Origin: Brasilonema sennae CENA114
GTDB taxonomy: Bacteria > Cyanobacteriota > Cyanobacteriia > Cyanobacteriales > Nostocaceae
Length of the DNA: 64,000 nt
Direction of reading: 5' to 3'
Assembly: GCF_006968745.1 (NCBI RefSeq)
Contig: NZ_CP030118.1
Span: 4,306,399 to 4,370,398, forward strand
This document shows positions 1 to 10,258 of this stretch, piece after piece (the first letter of the stretch is position 1; every line of letters starts with the position of its first letter). The notes beneath the pieces were generated by a model. That model made no database searches and was not told the origin of the DNA. It saw only the letters and a list, made by a program, of their open reading frames with translations. The translations under genes and the position numbers were made by a program.

Positions 1-1015
1 TCCCAGAACCGGTGACACCATGCAACAAGACTGTAGCGCATCCTTCTAGATGGGTAATGACCCCTAACGCTTCCGATTGAGCTGATGTTAATATCTTGGT
101 CACATCCATTGCGGGAGTCTGTCCTTGTGTACCATCTCCAAGGGGAGGGAACACAGCAGCAGTTCGCAAGACTTCTCGTTCTTGGATGACGATATATCCC
201 TTTTGTTCTAACGTCTTAAGGATGGAGGTACTTGCACTACAAATTTGTAACAGTTCACTTTGCCACAACTCGCCTCCGCGCTTTCGCAGCACTTCCAAAA
301 CTTCTCGCTGGCGAATGGTTAAGTCACGTTCAAATGTAGCACCTATCATTGTGACTGCTTTTTGCTGCTTTGGTCGAGTTAGTTGCGGTGGTTCTAAGTA
401 ACTTTCGACCATTCCCCGTCGCTGCAATTCGCGTACACCTTGGTAAGCAGCTTTGACTTGGCGTTGCAGGTAGACGAAACTGTAATCTCCATCTGCTTGT
501 GCTTGTAAAAGTTTGAGAATTTGCTGTGCTGGTGAGGAGAGGAAGGGTAGGGAGGATGAAGGGGATGAGAGGTTTGTTTCTTTGTTGTCATTTTTTGTGA
601 GGCGAATGCGACGCTGCGATCGCCCTAACAAACCAGGTGGTAAGGCGATACGTATGACTTGAATTAGCGGTGTATAATAGTATGATGCAACTCGATTCAA
701 AACTTCCCAATAATTCGAGGCAAAAAAACCTACACTGACGACATCTTCTACATTACGGACTTTGTCTATTGGTAAATCTACTGGAATTTGTGTTACAAAA
801 CGAATGGCGATTCCTCCTAACACTTGTGTACCAAATGGGACACTTAAAATATCCCCTGGTTTTACTTCCAAATGATCGCTTAGGCGATATGTATAAACTC
901 CTGAACCTCCCGGACAGTCTACTAGTACTTCAATCCAACGATTCACTAGTTTTTCTGACTGGTAAGATTGACCAGGTTCGGCAACTATCAAAGAGGACAA
1001 GCTGACACCATTCAT
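1..1015 (-). CDS. priA: Primosomal protein N' (PriA helicase), N-terminal part; gene runs off the left edge
   Basis: The minus strand is open from about 1015 to position 1. The N-terminus reads VAEPGQ, WIEVLVDCPGG, YTYRLSDH, GDILSVPFGTQ, GGIAIRF, and then TPLIQVIRIALPPGLLGRSQRRIRL-type sequence, which is the 3'-DNA-binding domain of cyanobacterial PriA. A winged-helix-like stretch follows (RQREVLEVLRKRGGELW), and the frame reaches the edge at LLHGVTGSG, the start of the Walker A motif of the helicase. PriA restarts collapsed replication forks by loading the replicative helicase. A Ser/Pro-rich spacer near 540-590 is probably variable linker. An in-frame ATG at 1021 is an alternative start. 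The helicase lobes and zinc-binding cysteines lie outside the window. Confidence 0.9.
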   Translation of the reverse strand, partial: MNGVSLSSLIVAEPGQSYQSEKLVNRWIEVLVDCPGGSGVYTYRLSDHLEVKPGDILSVPFGTQVLGGIAIRFVTQIPVDLPIDKVRNVEDVVSVGFFASNYWEVLNRVASYYYTPLIQVIRIALPPGLLGRSQRRIRLTKNDNKETNLSSPSSSLPFLSSPAQQILKLLQAQADGDYSFVYLQRQVKAAYQGVRELQRRGMVESYLEPPQLTRPKQQKAVTMIGATFERDLTIRQREVLEVLRKRGGELWQSELLQICSASTSILKTLEQKGYIVIQEREVLRTAAVFPPLGDGTQGQTPAMDVTKILTSAQSEALGVITHLEGCATVLLHGVTGSG

Positions 1016-1021
1016 ATACAT

Positions 1022-2229
1022 ACTTTGTGAACTAATAATACAGATATTTTCTTTACCAGAACAGTTCCAAATCCCTAGTCCTTAAGAAGTCTTTTTCTTT
1101 GAAATCCTCCAGATAACTCAAGCACTTAGAAAAATAGTTATAAGTCACGAATTAAGTCTTGGGAAAAAAAATCCTGATTCTATCTTTAGGATTTATCCGT
1201 AGTCATTCTTTTATAACTTTCGACATAACAATGAGCACCATTAGAACCAGTTTGTCTATCTTAACCAAGATTCCTCAACTCTAAATATATACATCCTTTG
1301 GTCGAAAATGTAATTGTCAATACTGCCAACAGACATAATACTTGATAAGTTTCGTCTTATGTAATCTAGTAGAAAAATACTCCTAACTGTAGAAAGCAAG
1401 AAATATTTCCGCGAACTCAAACGAAATTAGACAATTCCAGCTTTTTTCAGTTAAGTTTCTATGATTACTAAATGGGGAAAAATGCTTTTCCCCCTATTGA
1501 TAGATATTTAAGCCTAGGTGTATGTGAGATCCTGTATCAGGAGAAGATATTGCTAAGGTTTTACTTGCCAGATTGCCGATTTCGGGGAAAGATTAAGAGC
1601 GATGCATAATCCCACCATCAAAAATCAGATAGTTAATGCCAATTTCCAGACATAAAAAGTCAGAAAAGTAATAAAAACACAAAAAGATTTAAGGATTTGG
1701 AGATAAGCGTATGAGTTTTTATAATTGTTAAATATGAGAATTTTCATTCAGGAGGGTTGGAAAGATTTTTAAAACATAAAAAAAGCAACATATGTGTTAT
1801 TAGCCTGAAAAAAATGTTAATGGGAAGCCACTACCAAAATAAGTTAAGAACTGTATCTATCTGTCACCTACAGATGAAATCAACTGAGGTTTAAGTGTTA
1901 AGAATGAAGTATGAACCAACCCCAAAGATAAAAAATTAACGGGCTTGTGTGAGAGTGTTCCCTGTTAGATCGTACTTCTACTTTGATCCCAACTTATGGT
2001 AAGTATTGACATTTTTTTAAAAGTCATCCGCTTAACACACTTTTACCAAAGCATGAGCTTCCAGTAATCACAGATAGATACTGTTGTTCAGAATCACACA
2101 ACTTTTGGGCAAATATTTGTATCTTGTCATGTGGCGGGTGTCTTTATCTTTGAGGAGAATTAACAAGCTTCGCCAGAGTAGCTGTCATTAACTATGTACC
2201 AAACAGAGCAATAATCTCTGAGGGAAACT
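1022..2229. other. Gene-free stretch between priA and the sigma factor
   Basis: About 1.2 kb of AT-rich sequence between two divergent genes. No convincing ORF, tRNA or hairpin-plus-T-run was seen. It must hold the promoters of both neighbours. Its length suggests a long 5' leader or several promoters for the sigma gene, but no conserved box could be assigned by eye. Confidence 0.5.
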
Positions 2230-3363
2230 ATGAATATAGCTGAATTGGGAACAATGGAGACAATGGGAAATGCTGCCGAAAATGAAGAACTGTTTATTAC
2301 GTTAGATGCAGTGGCAGAAGATGAGTCCCTAATAGTAGTAGAAAATATAGAAGCCGAAGATCGCGATGGAGACCGGATGGCGGCGGCGCGTCCTTCAGGA
2401 TATAATAAAACCGAGTATGACGATGCTGTCGGCGCGTTTTTTAAAGAAATGGCTCGCTATCCGTTGCTAAAGCCAGATGAAGAGGTGGAATTAGCGCGTA
2501 GAGTCCGGTTTGTGGAAGAAATTAGGGAATTGCAAGCTTCTTTACTTGAAAAGCTCGAAAATCAACCGAGTAAGGAAACTGCTGCTTCCCATCTCGGAAT
2601 GACAGAAAAACAACTGGAACATCGGTTGTATCAAGGGCGGGTTGCAAAACGTAAAATGATCCGCTCAAACCTACGGTTGGTTGTCTCTATTGCTAAACGA
2701 TATTTAAATAGGGGAGTTCCTTTTCTGGATTTAATTCAAGAAGGAGCGATGGGGTTAAATCGTGCAACAGAAAAATTTGACCCCGATAAAGGATATAAGT
2801 TTTCTACTTATGCCTATTGGTGGATAAGACAAGCAATTACGCGGGCAATAGCTAATGATGCGCGGACAATTCGCTTACCAATTCATATTGTTGAAAAACT
2901 TAACAAACTCAAAAAAGCGCAACGAGAACTCAAACAGAGACTAGGGCGCAACCCATCCGAACAGGAAATGGCAGAAGCTTTGGATGTTCCCGCGCCACAA
3001 CTACGCCAACTGCAACAACTACGACGACAAGCACTGTCCCTCAACCACCGTGTGGGAAAAGAAGAAGACACGGAATTGATGGATTTGCTAGAAGATGAAG
3101 ACAACCTCTCTCCAGAAGCCAAAATGAATGAAAGCATGATGCGCCAGGAGATTTGGGAAGTTTTAGGTGACGTACTTACTCCACGAGAAAAAGACGTCAT
3201 CTCTCTACGGTATGGTTTGATTACCAGTGAACCTTGTACCTTGGAAGAAGTTGGTACTATGTTCAATCTTTCCCGCGAGCGAGTACGACAAATTCAAAGC
3301 AAAGCTATGCGAAAGTTACGACGTCCTCACATAGCCAAACGCTTAAAAGGGTGGCTGGTGTAG
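2230..3363 (+). CDS. Group 2 RNA polymerase sigma-70 factor (SigB/C/D/E class)
   Basis: A 377-residue sigma-70 factor. An acidic N-terminal segment of about 60 residues is followed by region 1.2 (DDAVGAFFKEMARYPLL), region 2 (SNLRLVVSIAKRYLNRG, DLIQEGAMGLNRA, FSTYAYWWIRQAITRAI), region 3 (RLPIHIVEKLNKLKKAQREL) and region 4 (LTPREKDVISLRYGL, LEEVGTMFNLSRERVRQIQSKAMRKLRRP). Without a long region 1.1 it fits the non-essential group 2 factors that cyanobacteria use for stress, carbon/nitrogen and dark responses. The subclass cannot be fixed from sequence alone. Start: ATG at 2230 preceded by a GAGGG ribosome site. The region 2.2 core is slightly unusual (AMGLNRATEKFDPDKG, where TLGLxRAVEKFDPTKG is common), but nothing looks broken. 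Confidence 0.93.
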   Translation: MNIAELGTMETMGNAAENEELFITLDAVAEDESLIVVENIEAEDRDGDRMAAARPSGYNKTEYDDAVGAFFKEMARYPLLKPDEEVELARRVRFVEEIRELQASLLEKLENQPSKETAASHLGMTEKQLEHRLYQGRVAKRKMIRSNLRLVVSIAKRYLNRGVPFLDLIQEGAMGLNRATEKFDPDKGYKFSTYAYWWIRQAITRAIANDARTIRLPIHIVEKLNKLKKAQRELKQRLGRNPSEQEMAEALDVPAPQLRQLQQLRRQALSLNHRVGKEEDTELMDLLEDEDNLSPEAKMNESMMRQEIWEVLGDVLTPREKDVISLRYGLITSEPCTLEEVGTMFNLSRERVRQIQSKAMRKLRRPHIAKRLKGWLV

Positions 3364-3852
3364 TTGAAAGTCAACAGCAGGACACTTGTGTAGCCGGGTT
3401 CCCTGACTTAAGCAAAGTGTCCTTTGACAACTCAAAAGCCAAAAATCTAGAACGATTGACGAAAATTATAAATTATGGGCTAATAACTAACAATTAATAA
3501 CTATAGGACTACTATTTTATTTTTGGCGAAGCTAGGTACACTTCAAGAGCCTTTTTTCCTGTTAAGCGTTACTCAGATCTTGCACCTCCGGCTGAGTACG
3601 CCCAGAACTCAAGTTCTGGGCTAATAAACCAAGTCTGTTAAAACAGACTGAAAAACTAACAAGAGTCCGTTTTAACGCACTTAGACTTTGAGCCAAGAAA
3701 TTTATTTCTTGGCGGACGAAAAGTATGGTGCAAGATCTGAGGTTAAGCGTTTCCTCCCGTTGAGTATTATTTATCTCCATAAAAAAAAATCTTCATCACT
3801 CTTCCCCCATTACCAAACTCTAGGTGATAATTGCGAGCAAAAGTCTTTGAGG
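3364..3852. other. Gap between sigma factor and DUF1838 gene
   Basis: Apart from the MITE-like element, this stretch shows AT-rich sequence only. No gene was recognised. Reading frames crossing it are extensions of neighbouring genes or palindrome-derived. Confidence 0.5.
3561..3751. repeat. MITE-like element with 14-bp terminal inverted repeats and nested palindromes
   Basis: TCAGATCTTGCACC at 3573-3586 is the exact reverse complement of GGTGCAAGATCTGA at 3727-3740. The same 10-mer GTTAAGCGTT lies just outside both ends (3561-3570 and 3742-3751), like a target-site duplication. Inside are three hairpins: an 18-20 nt palindrome around 3602-3621, AGTCTGTT/AACAGACT around 3640, and GCCAAGAAA/TTTCTTGGC around 3693-3714. 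No ORF inside could be a transposase. GTTAAGCGTT also occurs elsewhere in this window as part of a common repeat, so the target duplication is not proven. Confidence 0.6.
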
Positions 3853-4668
3853 ATGAATGGAACAAACATGAGTGATTACTTAGATGACTACGAACTTAAT
3901 AACCTTGATTTTTATCGAAAAAATCATGGATTACAGCTTTATTACAACTGGTCTGGGGAAATTTTGTGGCAAGAAAAACCAGACTTGCCAAGAAAGATAT
4001 TGTTCTCTATTATTGGCATGAATGCGACGAAAGTCTTTATCAAGCCTAGTCCTGAATACGGCGAAGTTGGGTATCGTATCAATAGAGAATTGGGTTTATT
4101 TTGTGACCCTCTGACGCAAGAGATTCTGACTTACTGGAAGTCACCAGAAGCAAATCAAGCAGTACCAGTCGTACATATTGCTAACCGAATTGTACAAGGC
4201 TCAGTCAAACCAAAGAAATTTGTCATACCCAAAGGCAGCGGATATATCACCTCTGTAATGGAAATACCTTTGGAATATCCGCATCCGTTAGCAGGAGATA
4301 GTAAATACTTAGATTATTGTCCTGGGGAAAAGTTTAATGGAGTGGAATACTTCACATCAAATATTTGCCGACCGGATGCTTCTGATGTCCCTCCTGCGAA
4401 GTGGGCGAGGGATTGTCCTTGGATGCCTTGGATGAAGTTAGGATATGGTCATCCAGCTAAATTAAGATTTGAAACAACAATATCTAGAGTCGATTCTTTT
4501 GAGCAACTTCATCCTAACTTAGTCAAGCTGGTAAGGGAAAAAGTACCAATTTATCAATTCGCTCCTACAGAAAGTCATGAACCGAATATGACGAGCATTC
4601 AGTATTTTAAAAAACACTTTGAATCCTACTTAAAGGGCGATGTTTTCCCAATAGAGGAAACCTCTTGA
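3853..4668 (+). CDS. DUF1838 family protein
   Basis: About 271 residues from the ATG at 3853, which has TTTGAGG just upstream; ATG 3868 is also possible. The open frame extends back to 3688, but that part is encoded by the MITE-like element and is unlikely to be translated. The body has the DUF1838 pattern: NLDFYRKNHG, LYYNWSGEI, a central GYRINRELGLFCDPLTQEILTYW-type block, then VPVVHIANRIVQGS, and near the end CPWMPWMKLGYGHPAKLRF. The function of the family is unknown. No signal peptide was seen. It stands alone between repeats, with no obvious operon partner. Confidence 0.75.
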   Translation: MNGTNMSDYLDDYELNNLDFYRKNHGLQLYYNWSGEILWQEKPDLPRKILFSIIGMNATKVFIKPSPEYGEVGYRINRELGLFCDPLTQEILTYWKSPEANQAVPVVHIANRIVQGSVKPKKFVIPKGSGYITSVMEIPLEYPHPLAGDSKYLDYCPGEKFNGVEYFTSNICRPDASDVPPAKWARDCPWMPWMKLGYGHPAKLRFETTISRVDSFEQLHPNLVKLVREKVPIYQFAPTESHEPNMTSIQYFKKHFESYLKGDVFPIEETS

Positions 4669-4740
4669 GAGGGAACGCTTAACAGTAAACAGTGAAAACT
4701 GGTAATATCATGTCCGCTTAATTACTTGTAATTCCTGCTT

Positions 4741-4966
4741 TACCTCACCCTAACCCTCTCCTTATAAAGGAGAGCCAGTGCGTTGGGGAGCCACTGCCGT
4801 GCGCGGGTTCCCCGCGTTGAGGCATGTGGCGTGAGCCAGTGCTGCAGGAGGGTTTCCCGACAGAGGCATCTGGCGTTGCGGTTCCCCCAAAGTCTGCCGG
4901 GGGAAGCAACCCAAGCGGCGAGCTTTGACCGTTGTAGCATCTGGCGTGAGGGTACCGGAGGCGGGT
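4741..4966. repeat. GC-rich mosaic repeat (copy 1)
   Basis: This GC-rich block begins with the ACCCTCTCCTTATAAAGGAGAG palindromic repeat type and continues with modules shared with copies near 13.4, 25.4, 31.1-31.3, 33.7-34.0, 34.6 and 60.1 kb. The modules include GGAGGGTTTCCCG, AAAGTCTGCCGGGGGAAGC and GGCGAGCTTTGACCGTTG, joined by short GGCGT/AGCCAGT separators. ORFs of 60-100 codons on both strands are products of the GC bias and are not called. With flanks, this fills the gap 4669-5015. Confidence 0.8.
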
Positions 4967-5015
4967 GATATTCCTCGTTTTTATAAGTAGTGTAGGGTGT
5001 TCCCATAAGCTAATT

Positions 5016-5549
5016 TTATTTACTACCCACAGGTTCAGCTTTCTCAACTGAGTTATTATTTAATCCCAAAGTTAATTGCAAAGAAGTCTGTGAGGGATAC
5101 GCCTTCACCACCTCTCGATAAACCTGATAGTTCGTGGGTAGTTTTCTTTGATCCTCTCCCACTTTATACTTGAGTTCGTACTTCACAGATTTTAACAATT
5201 CGGGAGTACTTGCCTCTTGAGATTTTTTGCGTTGTTCGATTTCATCAACTGAAGGTCGCGGTGGTAAACTAGACCACCATAAACCCTTATCATCAGGACC
5301 AGTCACTGCTCCTTCTGGCTTCAAGCCGTTACGATTAAGTAAGGAAGTGGTGGCAAAAGTTTCAAAGCGTGGTACTTGTTCATTGGCGAGGTCATCGGCA
5401 TACTTAACTTGCCAGGTATAAGTGGTGAGGGCTGTGGCTTCATACTGGTTAGTGGTTAAGCTGTCGCAACTAGTCAGTGTGAGCGTGGTCAATACAGCTA
5501 CTGTTGTGAGCAAAAAAATTGGCTTTTGCCTTATCTTTAGAAAATGCAT
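5016..5549 (-). CDS. Small putative lipoprotein, cyanobacterial, function unknown
   Basis: 177 residues. The N-terminus has a positively charged start (HFLKIRQK), a hydrophobic stretch (LLTTVAVLTTLTL) and a lipobox-like LTSC, so Cys28 is a likely lipidation site and the protein would be membrane-anchored outside the cytoplasm. The rest is soluble and polar (WQVKYADDLANEQVPRFETF, LWWSSLPPRP, YELKYKVGEDQRKLPTNYQVYREVV). It resembles no family I can name. It is convergent with the DUF1838 gene across the mosaic repeat and divergent from xfp. Confidence 0.7.
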   Translation of the reverse strand: MHFLKIRQKPIFLLTTVAVLTTLTLTSCDSLTTNQYEATALTTYTWQVKYADDLANEQVPRFETFATTSLLNRNGLKPEGAVTGPDDKGLWWSSLPPRPSVDEIEQRKKSQEASTPELLKSVKYELKYKVGEDQRKLPTNYQVYREVVKAYPSQTSLQLTLGLNNNSVEKAEPVGSK

Positions 5550-5813
5550 AGTCTGTTCGTCGCGCTTGTCCTTCAGAAATTTTAAGCTGACTAGAACGAA
5601 CTTTTAAGGGACTTCTAAGGAATAAACTATCCCAAAAAAAATTAAGAGGCAATCTTTACCCAAATGTAGTAGCGGGTATCAGGAGCATTAACTTCCGACT
5701 TTCCTGAAATTAATATTGGCAAGATTGGTCAGAAGTTAGATGAACCTCATGTCAAAGATAACTAAACTTCATACGGGTAAATTCATCAAAATCCTTTTGT
5801 CAAGGAGTTCGAT

Positions 5814-8195
5814 ATGACTCTAGCAAGTCCTCCACAAACAAAGCCTTTAACAGGTGAAGAACTGCGAAAGATGAACGCCTACTGGCATGCAGCTAATTAT
5901 CTTTCAGTTGGACAAATATATCTACTCGACAACGCACTGCTTAAAGAACCGCTAAAGCTGGAACACATCAAACCCAGACTTTTGGGTCACTGGGGGACAA
6001 CTCCAGGTTTGAACTTTATCTACGTTCACCTCAACCGAATCATCAAAAAGTGTGACCAGAATATGATCTACATTGCTGGTCCTGGTCATGGTGGACCTGG
6101 AATAGTTGCAAACGCTTACCTCGAAGGTACTTACAGCGAATACTATCCCAATATCTCTCAAGACGGTGAGGGGATAAAGAAACTCTTTAAACAATTTTCT
6201 TTCCCTGGCGGTGTTGGTAGCCATTGCACTCCTGAACTTCCTGGTTCTATCCACGAAGGCGGTGAACTTGGTTACTCTCTGGTTCATGCATACGGCGCGG
6301 CATTTGACAACCCCGACCTGATTGTTGGTTGCGTTGTTGGTGATGGCGAAGCGGAAACTGGAGCTTTGGCAACAAGCTGGCACTCGAATAAGTTTCTTAA
6401 CCCCGTGTATGATGGTGCTGTCCTTCCTATTCTCCACCTCAACGGCTACAAAATTGCGAACCCAACAGTGCTGGCGCGGTTGAGTCATGAGGAGTTGGAG
6501 AGTTTATTTGTCGGCTATGGTTACAAGCCTTACTTTGTCGAAGGGTCTGACCCGGAAACAATGCACCAACTGATGGCGGCGACTCTGGATACTGTGATTC
6601 ACGAAATCAAAGAAATTCAGGAAGACGCTCGTAACAACGGCTTTACTAAGCGTCCGCAATGGCCGATGATTATCCTGAGAAGCCCCAAAGGTTGGACGGG
6701 ACCCAAGGAAGTTGATGGTAAGAAGGTAGAGGGTTTCTGGCGATCGCACCAAGTTCCTTTTGGCGAGTTAGCAAGCAAGCCAGAACACATCAAACTTCTG
6801 GAAGAGTGGATGAAGAGTTATAAACCAGAAGAACTCTTCGACGAAAACGGCAAGTTGATTCCAGAACTAGCAGAACTGCCTCCCAAACGAACGCGACGCA
6901 TGAGTGATAACCCCCACGCCAATGGCGGTCTTTTGCTGCGCGACTTGAAAATGCCTGAGTTTGAAAATTATGCCGTTGAGGTTTCTGAATCAGGCAAAGT
7001 TACTGCTGAAGCCACTAAGGTGTGTGGAAAATTTCTGCGGGATGTGATGAAACGCAACCTAGAGTCTCGCAACTTCCGCATATTTGGTCCAGACGAAACC
7101 AAATCAAATCGCTTGGATGCTGTGTTTGAGGTAACAGACCGGACTTGGGAAGCTGAGATATTTCCTTATGATGTCAACCTGTCTGCTGAAGGTCGGGTGA
7201 TGGAAATTCTCAGTGAAACCAGTTGCCAGGGTTGGTTAGAAGGATACCTTCTCACTGGTCGTCATGGCTTCTTCTCCTGCTACGAGGCGTTTATTCACAT
7301 TGTAGATTCCATGTTCAACCAGCACGCCAAGTGGCTGGAAAGTTGCTTTGACATTCCTTGGCGCAGATCCATTTCTTCCCTCAATTACCTCCTCACCTCC
7401 CATGTTTGGCGACAAGATCATAACGGCTTCTCTCACCAAGACCCCGGTTTCATTGACCATGTGGTAAATAAAAAAGCAAAGGTGATTCGGGTGTATTTAC
7501 CCCCCGATGCAAATTGTTTGCTGTCAGTGACTGATCATTGTTTGCGAAGCCGTAACTATGTCAACGTTATCGTTGCTGGGAAGCAACCTGCTTTGCAATA
7601 CTTGAATATGGAAGCAGCAGTGAAACACTGCACCAAAGGTATCGGTATTTGGGAATGGGCAAGCAATGACCGAGATAGTGAGCCAGATGTGGTGATGGCG
7701 TGTGCAGGAGATATTCCGACAATGGAAACCTTAGCAGCCGTGGACATTCTGCGTCAAAACTTCCCAGACTTGAAGGTGCGGGTGGTAAACATTGTAGACT
7801 TGATGAAACTTCAACCTGAGACAGAACACCCCCACGGACTCAACGATAAAGACTTTGATAGTATTTTCACAACTGACAAACCGATTATCTTTGCCTTTCA
7901 CGGTTATCCTTGGCTGATTCATCGTTTGAGTTACCACCGCACGAATCATGCAAATCTGCATGTGCGGGGTTACAAGGAAGAGGGAACCACCACGACGCCT
8001 TTTGATATGGTCGTCATCAACGGTTTAGATCGCTTTCACCTGGCGATGGACGTGATCAACCGCGTACCACACCTGGGTTATAAGGCAGCTTATGTTAAGC
8101 AGATGCTGCAAGACAAACTCATCGAACACAATCAGTACATTAGCAAGCATGGTGAGGATATGCCGGAAATTCAGAATTGGAAGTGGTCGTATTAG
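5814..8195 (+). CDS. xfp: Xylulose-5-phosphate/fructose-6-phosphate phosphoketolase
   Basis: A 793-residue thiamine-diphosphate enzyme that splits xylulose 5-phosphate (or fructose 6-phosphate) with phosphate to give acetyl phosphate. The length is typical. Visible motifs: [10 protein letters not shown] (about residue 86), [33 protein letters not shown] for ThDP/Mg2+ binding, and [15 protein letters not shown]. The C-terminal part has [10 protein letters not shown] and HQDPGFIDH. Start: ATG at 5814 with AAGGAG about 7 nt upstream. Together with the nearby acetate kinase it gives a phosphoketolase route from Calvin/pentose-phosphate sugars to acetate with ATP gain, useful in darkness or high light. 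The two genes converge, so they are not one operon. Confidence 0.96.
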   Translation: MTLASPPQTKPLTGEELRKMNAYWHAANYLSVGQIYLLDNALLKEPLKLEHIKPRLLGHWGTTPGLNFIYVHLNRIIKKCDQNMIYIAGPGHGGPGIVANAYLEGTYSEYYPNISQDGEGIKKLFKQFSFPGGVGSHCTPELPGSIHEGGELGYSLVHAYGAAFDNPDLIVGCVVGDGEAETGALATSWHSNKFLNPVYDGAVLPILHLNGYKIANPTVLARLSHEELESLFVGYGYKPYFVEGSDPETMHQLMAATLDTVIHEIKEIQEDARNNGFTKRPQWPMIILRSPKGWTGPKEVDGKKVEGFWRSHQVPFGELASKPEHIKLLEEWMKSYKPEELFDENGKLIPELAELPPKRTRRMSDNPHANGGLLLRDLKMPEFENYAVEVSESGKVTAEATKVCGKFLRDVMKRNLESRNFRIFGPDETKSNRLDAVFEVTDRTWEAEIFPYDVNLSAEGRVMEILSETSCQGWLEGYLLTGRHGFFSCYEAFIHIVDSMFNQHAKWLESCFDIPWRRSISSLNYLLTSHVWRQDHNGFSHQDPGFIDHVVNKKAKVIRVYLPPDANCLLSVTDHCLRSRNYVNVIVAGKQPALQYLNMEAAVKHCTKGIGIWEWASNDRDSEPDVVMACAGDIPTMETLAAVDILRQNFPDLKVRVVNIVDLMKLQPETEHPHGLNDKDFDSIFTTDKPIIFAFHGYPWLIHRLSYHRTNHANLHVRGYKEEGTTTTPFDMVVINGLDRFHLAMDVINRVPHLGYKAAYVKQMLQDKLIEHNQYISKHGEDMPEIQNWKWSY

Positions 8196-8577
8196 GGCAA
8201 TTTAAAATTATAGCAGTCGCCAACTCTATTAGGACATATAGCTAGAAGAGGGAACAGGGAACAGGGAACAGGGTTGAAAATCTCGTGATGTCCGTATTTT
8301 CTCATTAGTTCATGTCCTAATCTACCTGGCAACGGCTATAGAAGAAGAATAAAAATCTTTGTAGAGAACGCCACATCGCTCAACGCGCTTAACCCGCGCA
8401 CGCGAGTGGCTTCGTCGTTGCATGCAACGTCTCTTGGATGTGGAAGCGATACGACCGCTTGCGTCTGTTTTCCCTTGCGATACGCCTTTGGCGTCTGCCC
8501 TTTGGGCAATCGCTCTGGTCAGCCCAAAAACATCGGTTCAAACCCTGATTATCTCATTAACTTACAAAAGTTTTCGC
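8196..8577. repeat. Repeat-filled convergent gap: STRR heptamers plus HIP-like palindromic repeat
   Basis: Near 8247-8275 are tandem GGGAACA heptamers. Near 8376-8520 is a GC-rich repeat containing CTCAACGCGCTTAACCCGCGCACG (shared with 33.9 kb) and GCGATACGCCTTTGGCGTCTGC (shared with 29.3 kb). No gene was seen. Confidence 0.7.
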
Positions 8578-9804
8578 TCAAGCTGACTTTTTTTCCAACA
8601 GTAGCCAACATTCACAAGCAATTTCCCAATCTTCTTCGGTATGAATCACCAATACCCGCACGCTAGAATCAGAAGTGGCAATATCTATATCAACAGGCTT
8701 GTGTGCATTTTTCTCATGGTCAACTTTTAGTCCCAAAAATGCAAAAGCTTCACAAGCTGCGGCGCGAATCTCAGGATTATTTTCGCCTACACCACCGGTG
8801 AACACTAAAGCATCTAATCCCCCTAAGCTAGCAAGCATTCCACCAATATAAGAGCGCAGGCGATGCACGTAGATATCCCATGCCAGTTGGGCGCGGGAAT
8901 TGCCTTGGGAAATTGCCTCCCTAATTTCTCGCATATCATTAGAGATGCCAGAAATTCCACGTAAGCCAGAAGCCTTATTTAGCACTTTTGCTAGCTCATC
9001 AACAGAGTTATCAGATTGCCGCAACAGGTGAATAAGAATCCCTGGGTCAACAGCACCAGAACGGCTGCCCATCATCAATCCATCTAGTGGCGTGAACCCC
9101 ATTGTTGTGTCAATGCTGCGACCGTTTTTAATGGCGGCTAAAGAGCAACCATTGCCCAAATGACATGTGATTAACCGCACAGATGCTAAATCTCGACCAA
9201 GGATGCGGGACGCACGCTTAGGACAGTACTCATGACTAATGCCATGAAAACCGTAGCGACGGATACCTTGCTCTACCCACTCGTAGGGACCGGGGTAAAT
9301 GGCTGCGGCATCAGGGAGATGAGAATGAAAAGCGGTATCAAATGCTGCTACTTGAGTGAGTGTTCCCCAGTGTTGCTCAATGGCTTCTATTCCTTCCAAG
9401 TTAGCTGGATTATGGTCAGGAGCGAGTTCTGCAAGGCGGGCGATCGCCTGTTTCACATCCTCAGTAATAACCACACTCTCACGGTAATCCTGTCCACCAT
9501 GTACCACACGATGCCCCACCACATCAATTTCTGACGGCTGACTAATCACCTGCGTAGAACCCTTGCACAGCGTATCAAGCATATGAGCCATAACTTGAGT
9601 TCGGGAGTCTGCCGGGATTTTCTCTTGTAATTGTTCGCCTTTGGCTGTTTTGACTTCGAGTTCTGCAAAACCCTGTTGGTGAGTCCAGTCTACTTTCGCT
9701 TCCCAAAGGGGTTTGAGAGGTTCTTCGGGGAGAGTATTACCCGTAATTTCGTACACACAACTCTTTTGACTGCTCGATCCGGCATTTAGTACCAGTATTT
9801 TCAT
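8578..9804 (-). CDS. ackA: Acetate kinase
   Basis: 408 residues, the usual length. It converts acetyl phosphate + ADP to acetate + ATP. ASKHA-fold motifs are complete: KILVLNAGSSSQK at the N-terminus, VVGHRVVHGG, the AAFDTAFH signature, CHLGNGCSLAAI and GLMMGSRSGAVDPG, and near the end VFTGGVGENNPEIR. It is paired in function with the phosphoketolase on the other strand. The ATG at 9804 starts immediately with the catalytic N-terminal strand, so no other start is likely. Confidence 0.96.
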   Translation of the reverse strand: MKILVLNAGSSSQKSCVYEITGNTLPEEPLKPLWEAKVDWTHQQGFAELEVKTAKGEQLQEKIPADSRTQVMAHMLDTLCKGSTQVISQPSEIDVVGHRVVHGGQDYRESVVITEDVKQAIARLAELAPDHNPANLEGIEAIEQHWGTLTQVAAFDTAFHSHLPDAAAIYPGPYEWVEQGIRRYGFHGISHEYCPKRASRILGRDLASVRLITCHLGNGCSLAAIKNGRSIDTTMGFTPLDGLMMGSRSGAVDPGILIHLLRQSDNSVDELAKVLNKASGLRGISGISNDMREIREAISQGNSRAQLAWDIYVHRLRSYIGGMLASLGGLDALVFTGGVGENNPEIRAAACEAFAFLGLKVDHEKNAHKPVDIDIATSDSSVRVLVIHTEEDWEIACECWLLLEKKSA

Positions 9805-10029
9805 AGTCAGCAGAAACTGATTTTTAAAGTGGTTATGGCACTAACAATTATGAGATGGTTTTAGTTGATGAACATCTGTCTAATGTGCTGTGTCTCGAAT
9901 ATTTTTTTTAGCAGTTTGCATCTGCCTGCAATACATCTTTGAACCGCCTGCGGCGGGAGAAGGGAAAAGTAAACAAGTGTGAAAAATGCTGGAAAATATA
10001 GGTATTGCGAAAACACAGAGAACCAACGC
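9805..10029. other. Gap upstream of ackA
   Basis: A non-coding stretch that must contain the ackA promoter. Only scattered short ORFs in all frames; nothing recognised. Confidence 0.4.
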
Positions 10030-10258
10030 ATGACTGAAGCAAAGTCTACTCATACAGTACGTCGGGGGAGAATCTTCCCTGAAATTCATTGGACGGAAGA
10101 ACAGAACCTGTTTTATCCTCAGTCAAAACCTGACAACGTTGTTGCTACCCATTTTTATAGTCCGATTGGATGAACGGACAGGAAATATTTATATCTTGGC
10201 AGGGGAAGAGACTGGAATCGTGATTACTCGTAACGGTAAATGGAGGTACGACGAATGA
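10030..10258 (+). pseudogene. DUF6888-like gene, apparently frameshifted or interrupted
   Basis: In one frame, ATG at 10030 gives MTEAKST and runs into a stop at 10171. In another frame, codons from about 10105 give TCFILSQNLTTLLLPIFIVRL, then DERTGNIYILAGEE and NGKWRYDE, ending in TGA 10256-10258. That second part is the typical DUF6888 sequence, normally preceded by a few N-terminal residues. About 70 bp of unrelated sequence separates the probable start from the conserved body, so the copy looks interrupted, unless a non-ATG start is used. Its stop overlaps the start of the following DUF6887 gene (ATGA), the usual arrangement of this gene pair. Confidence 0.5.

Noticed and set aside
3688-3852. 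N-terminal extension of the DUF1838 protein
   Set aside because: Encoded by the MITE-like element; the family-like part starts after ATG 3853, which has a ribosome site.
4740-5047. ORFs of 60-100 codons on both strands within the GC-rich repeat
   Set aside because: They fall in the mosaic repeat, recur as fragments at other copies and show no protein-family signal.
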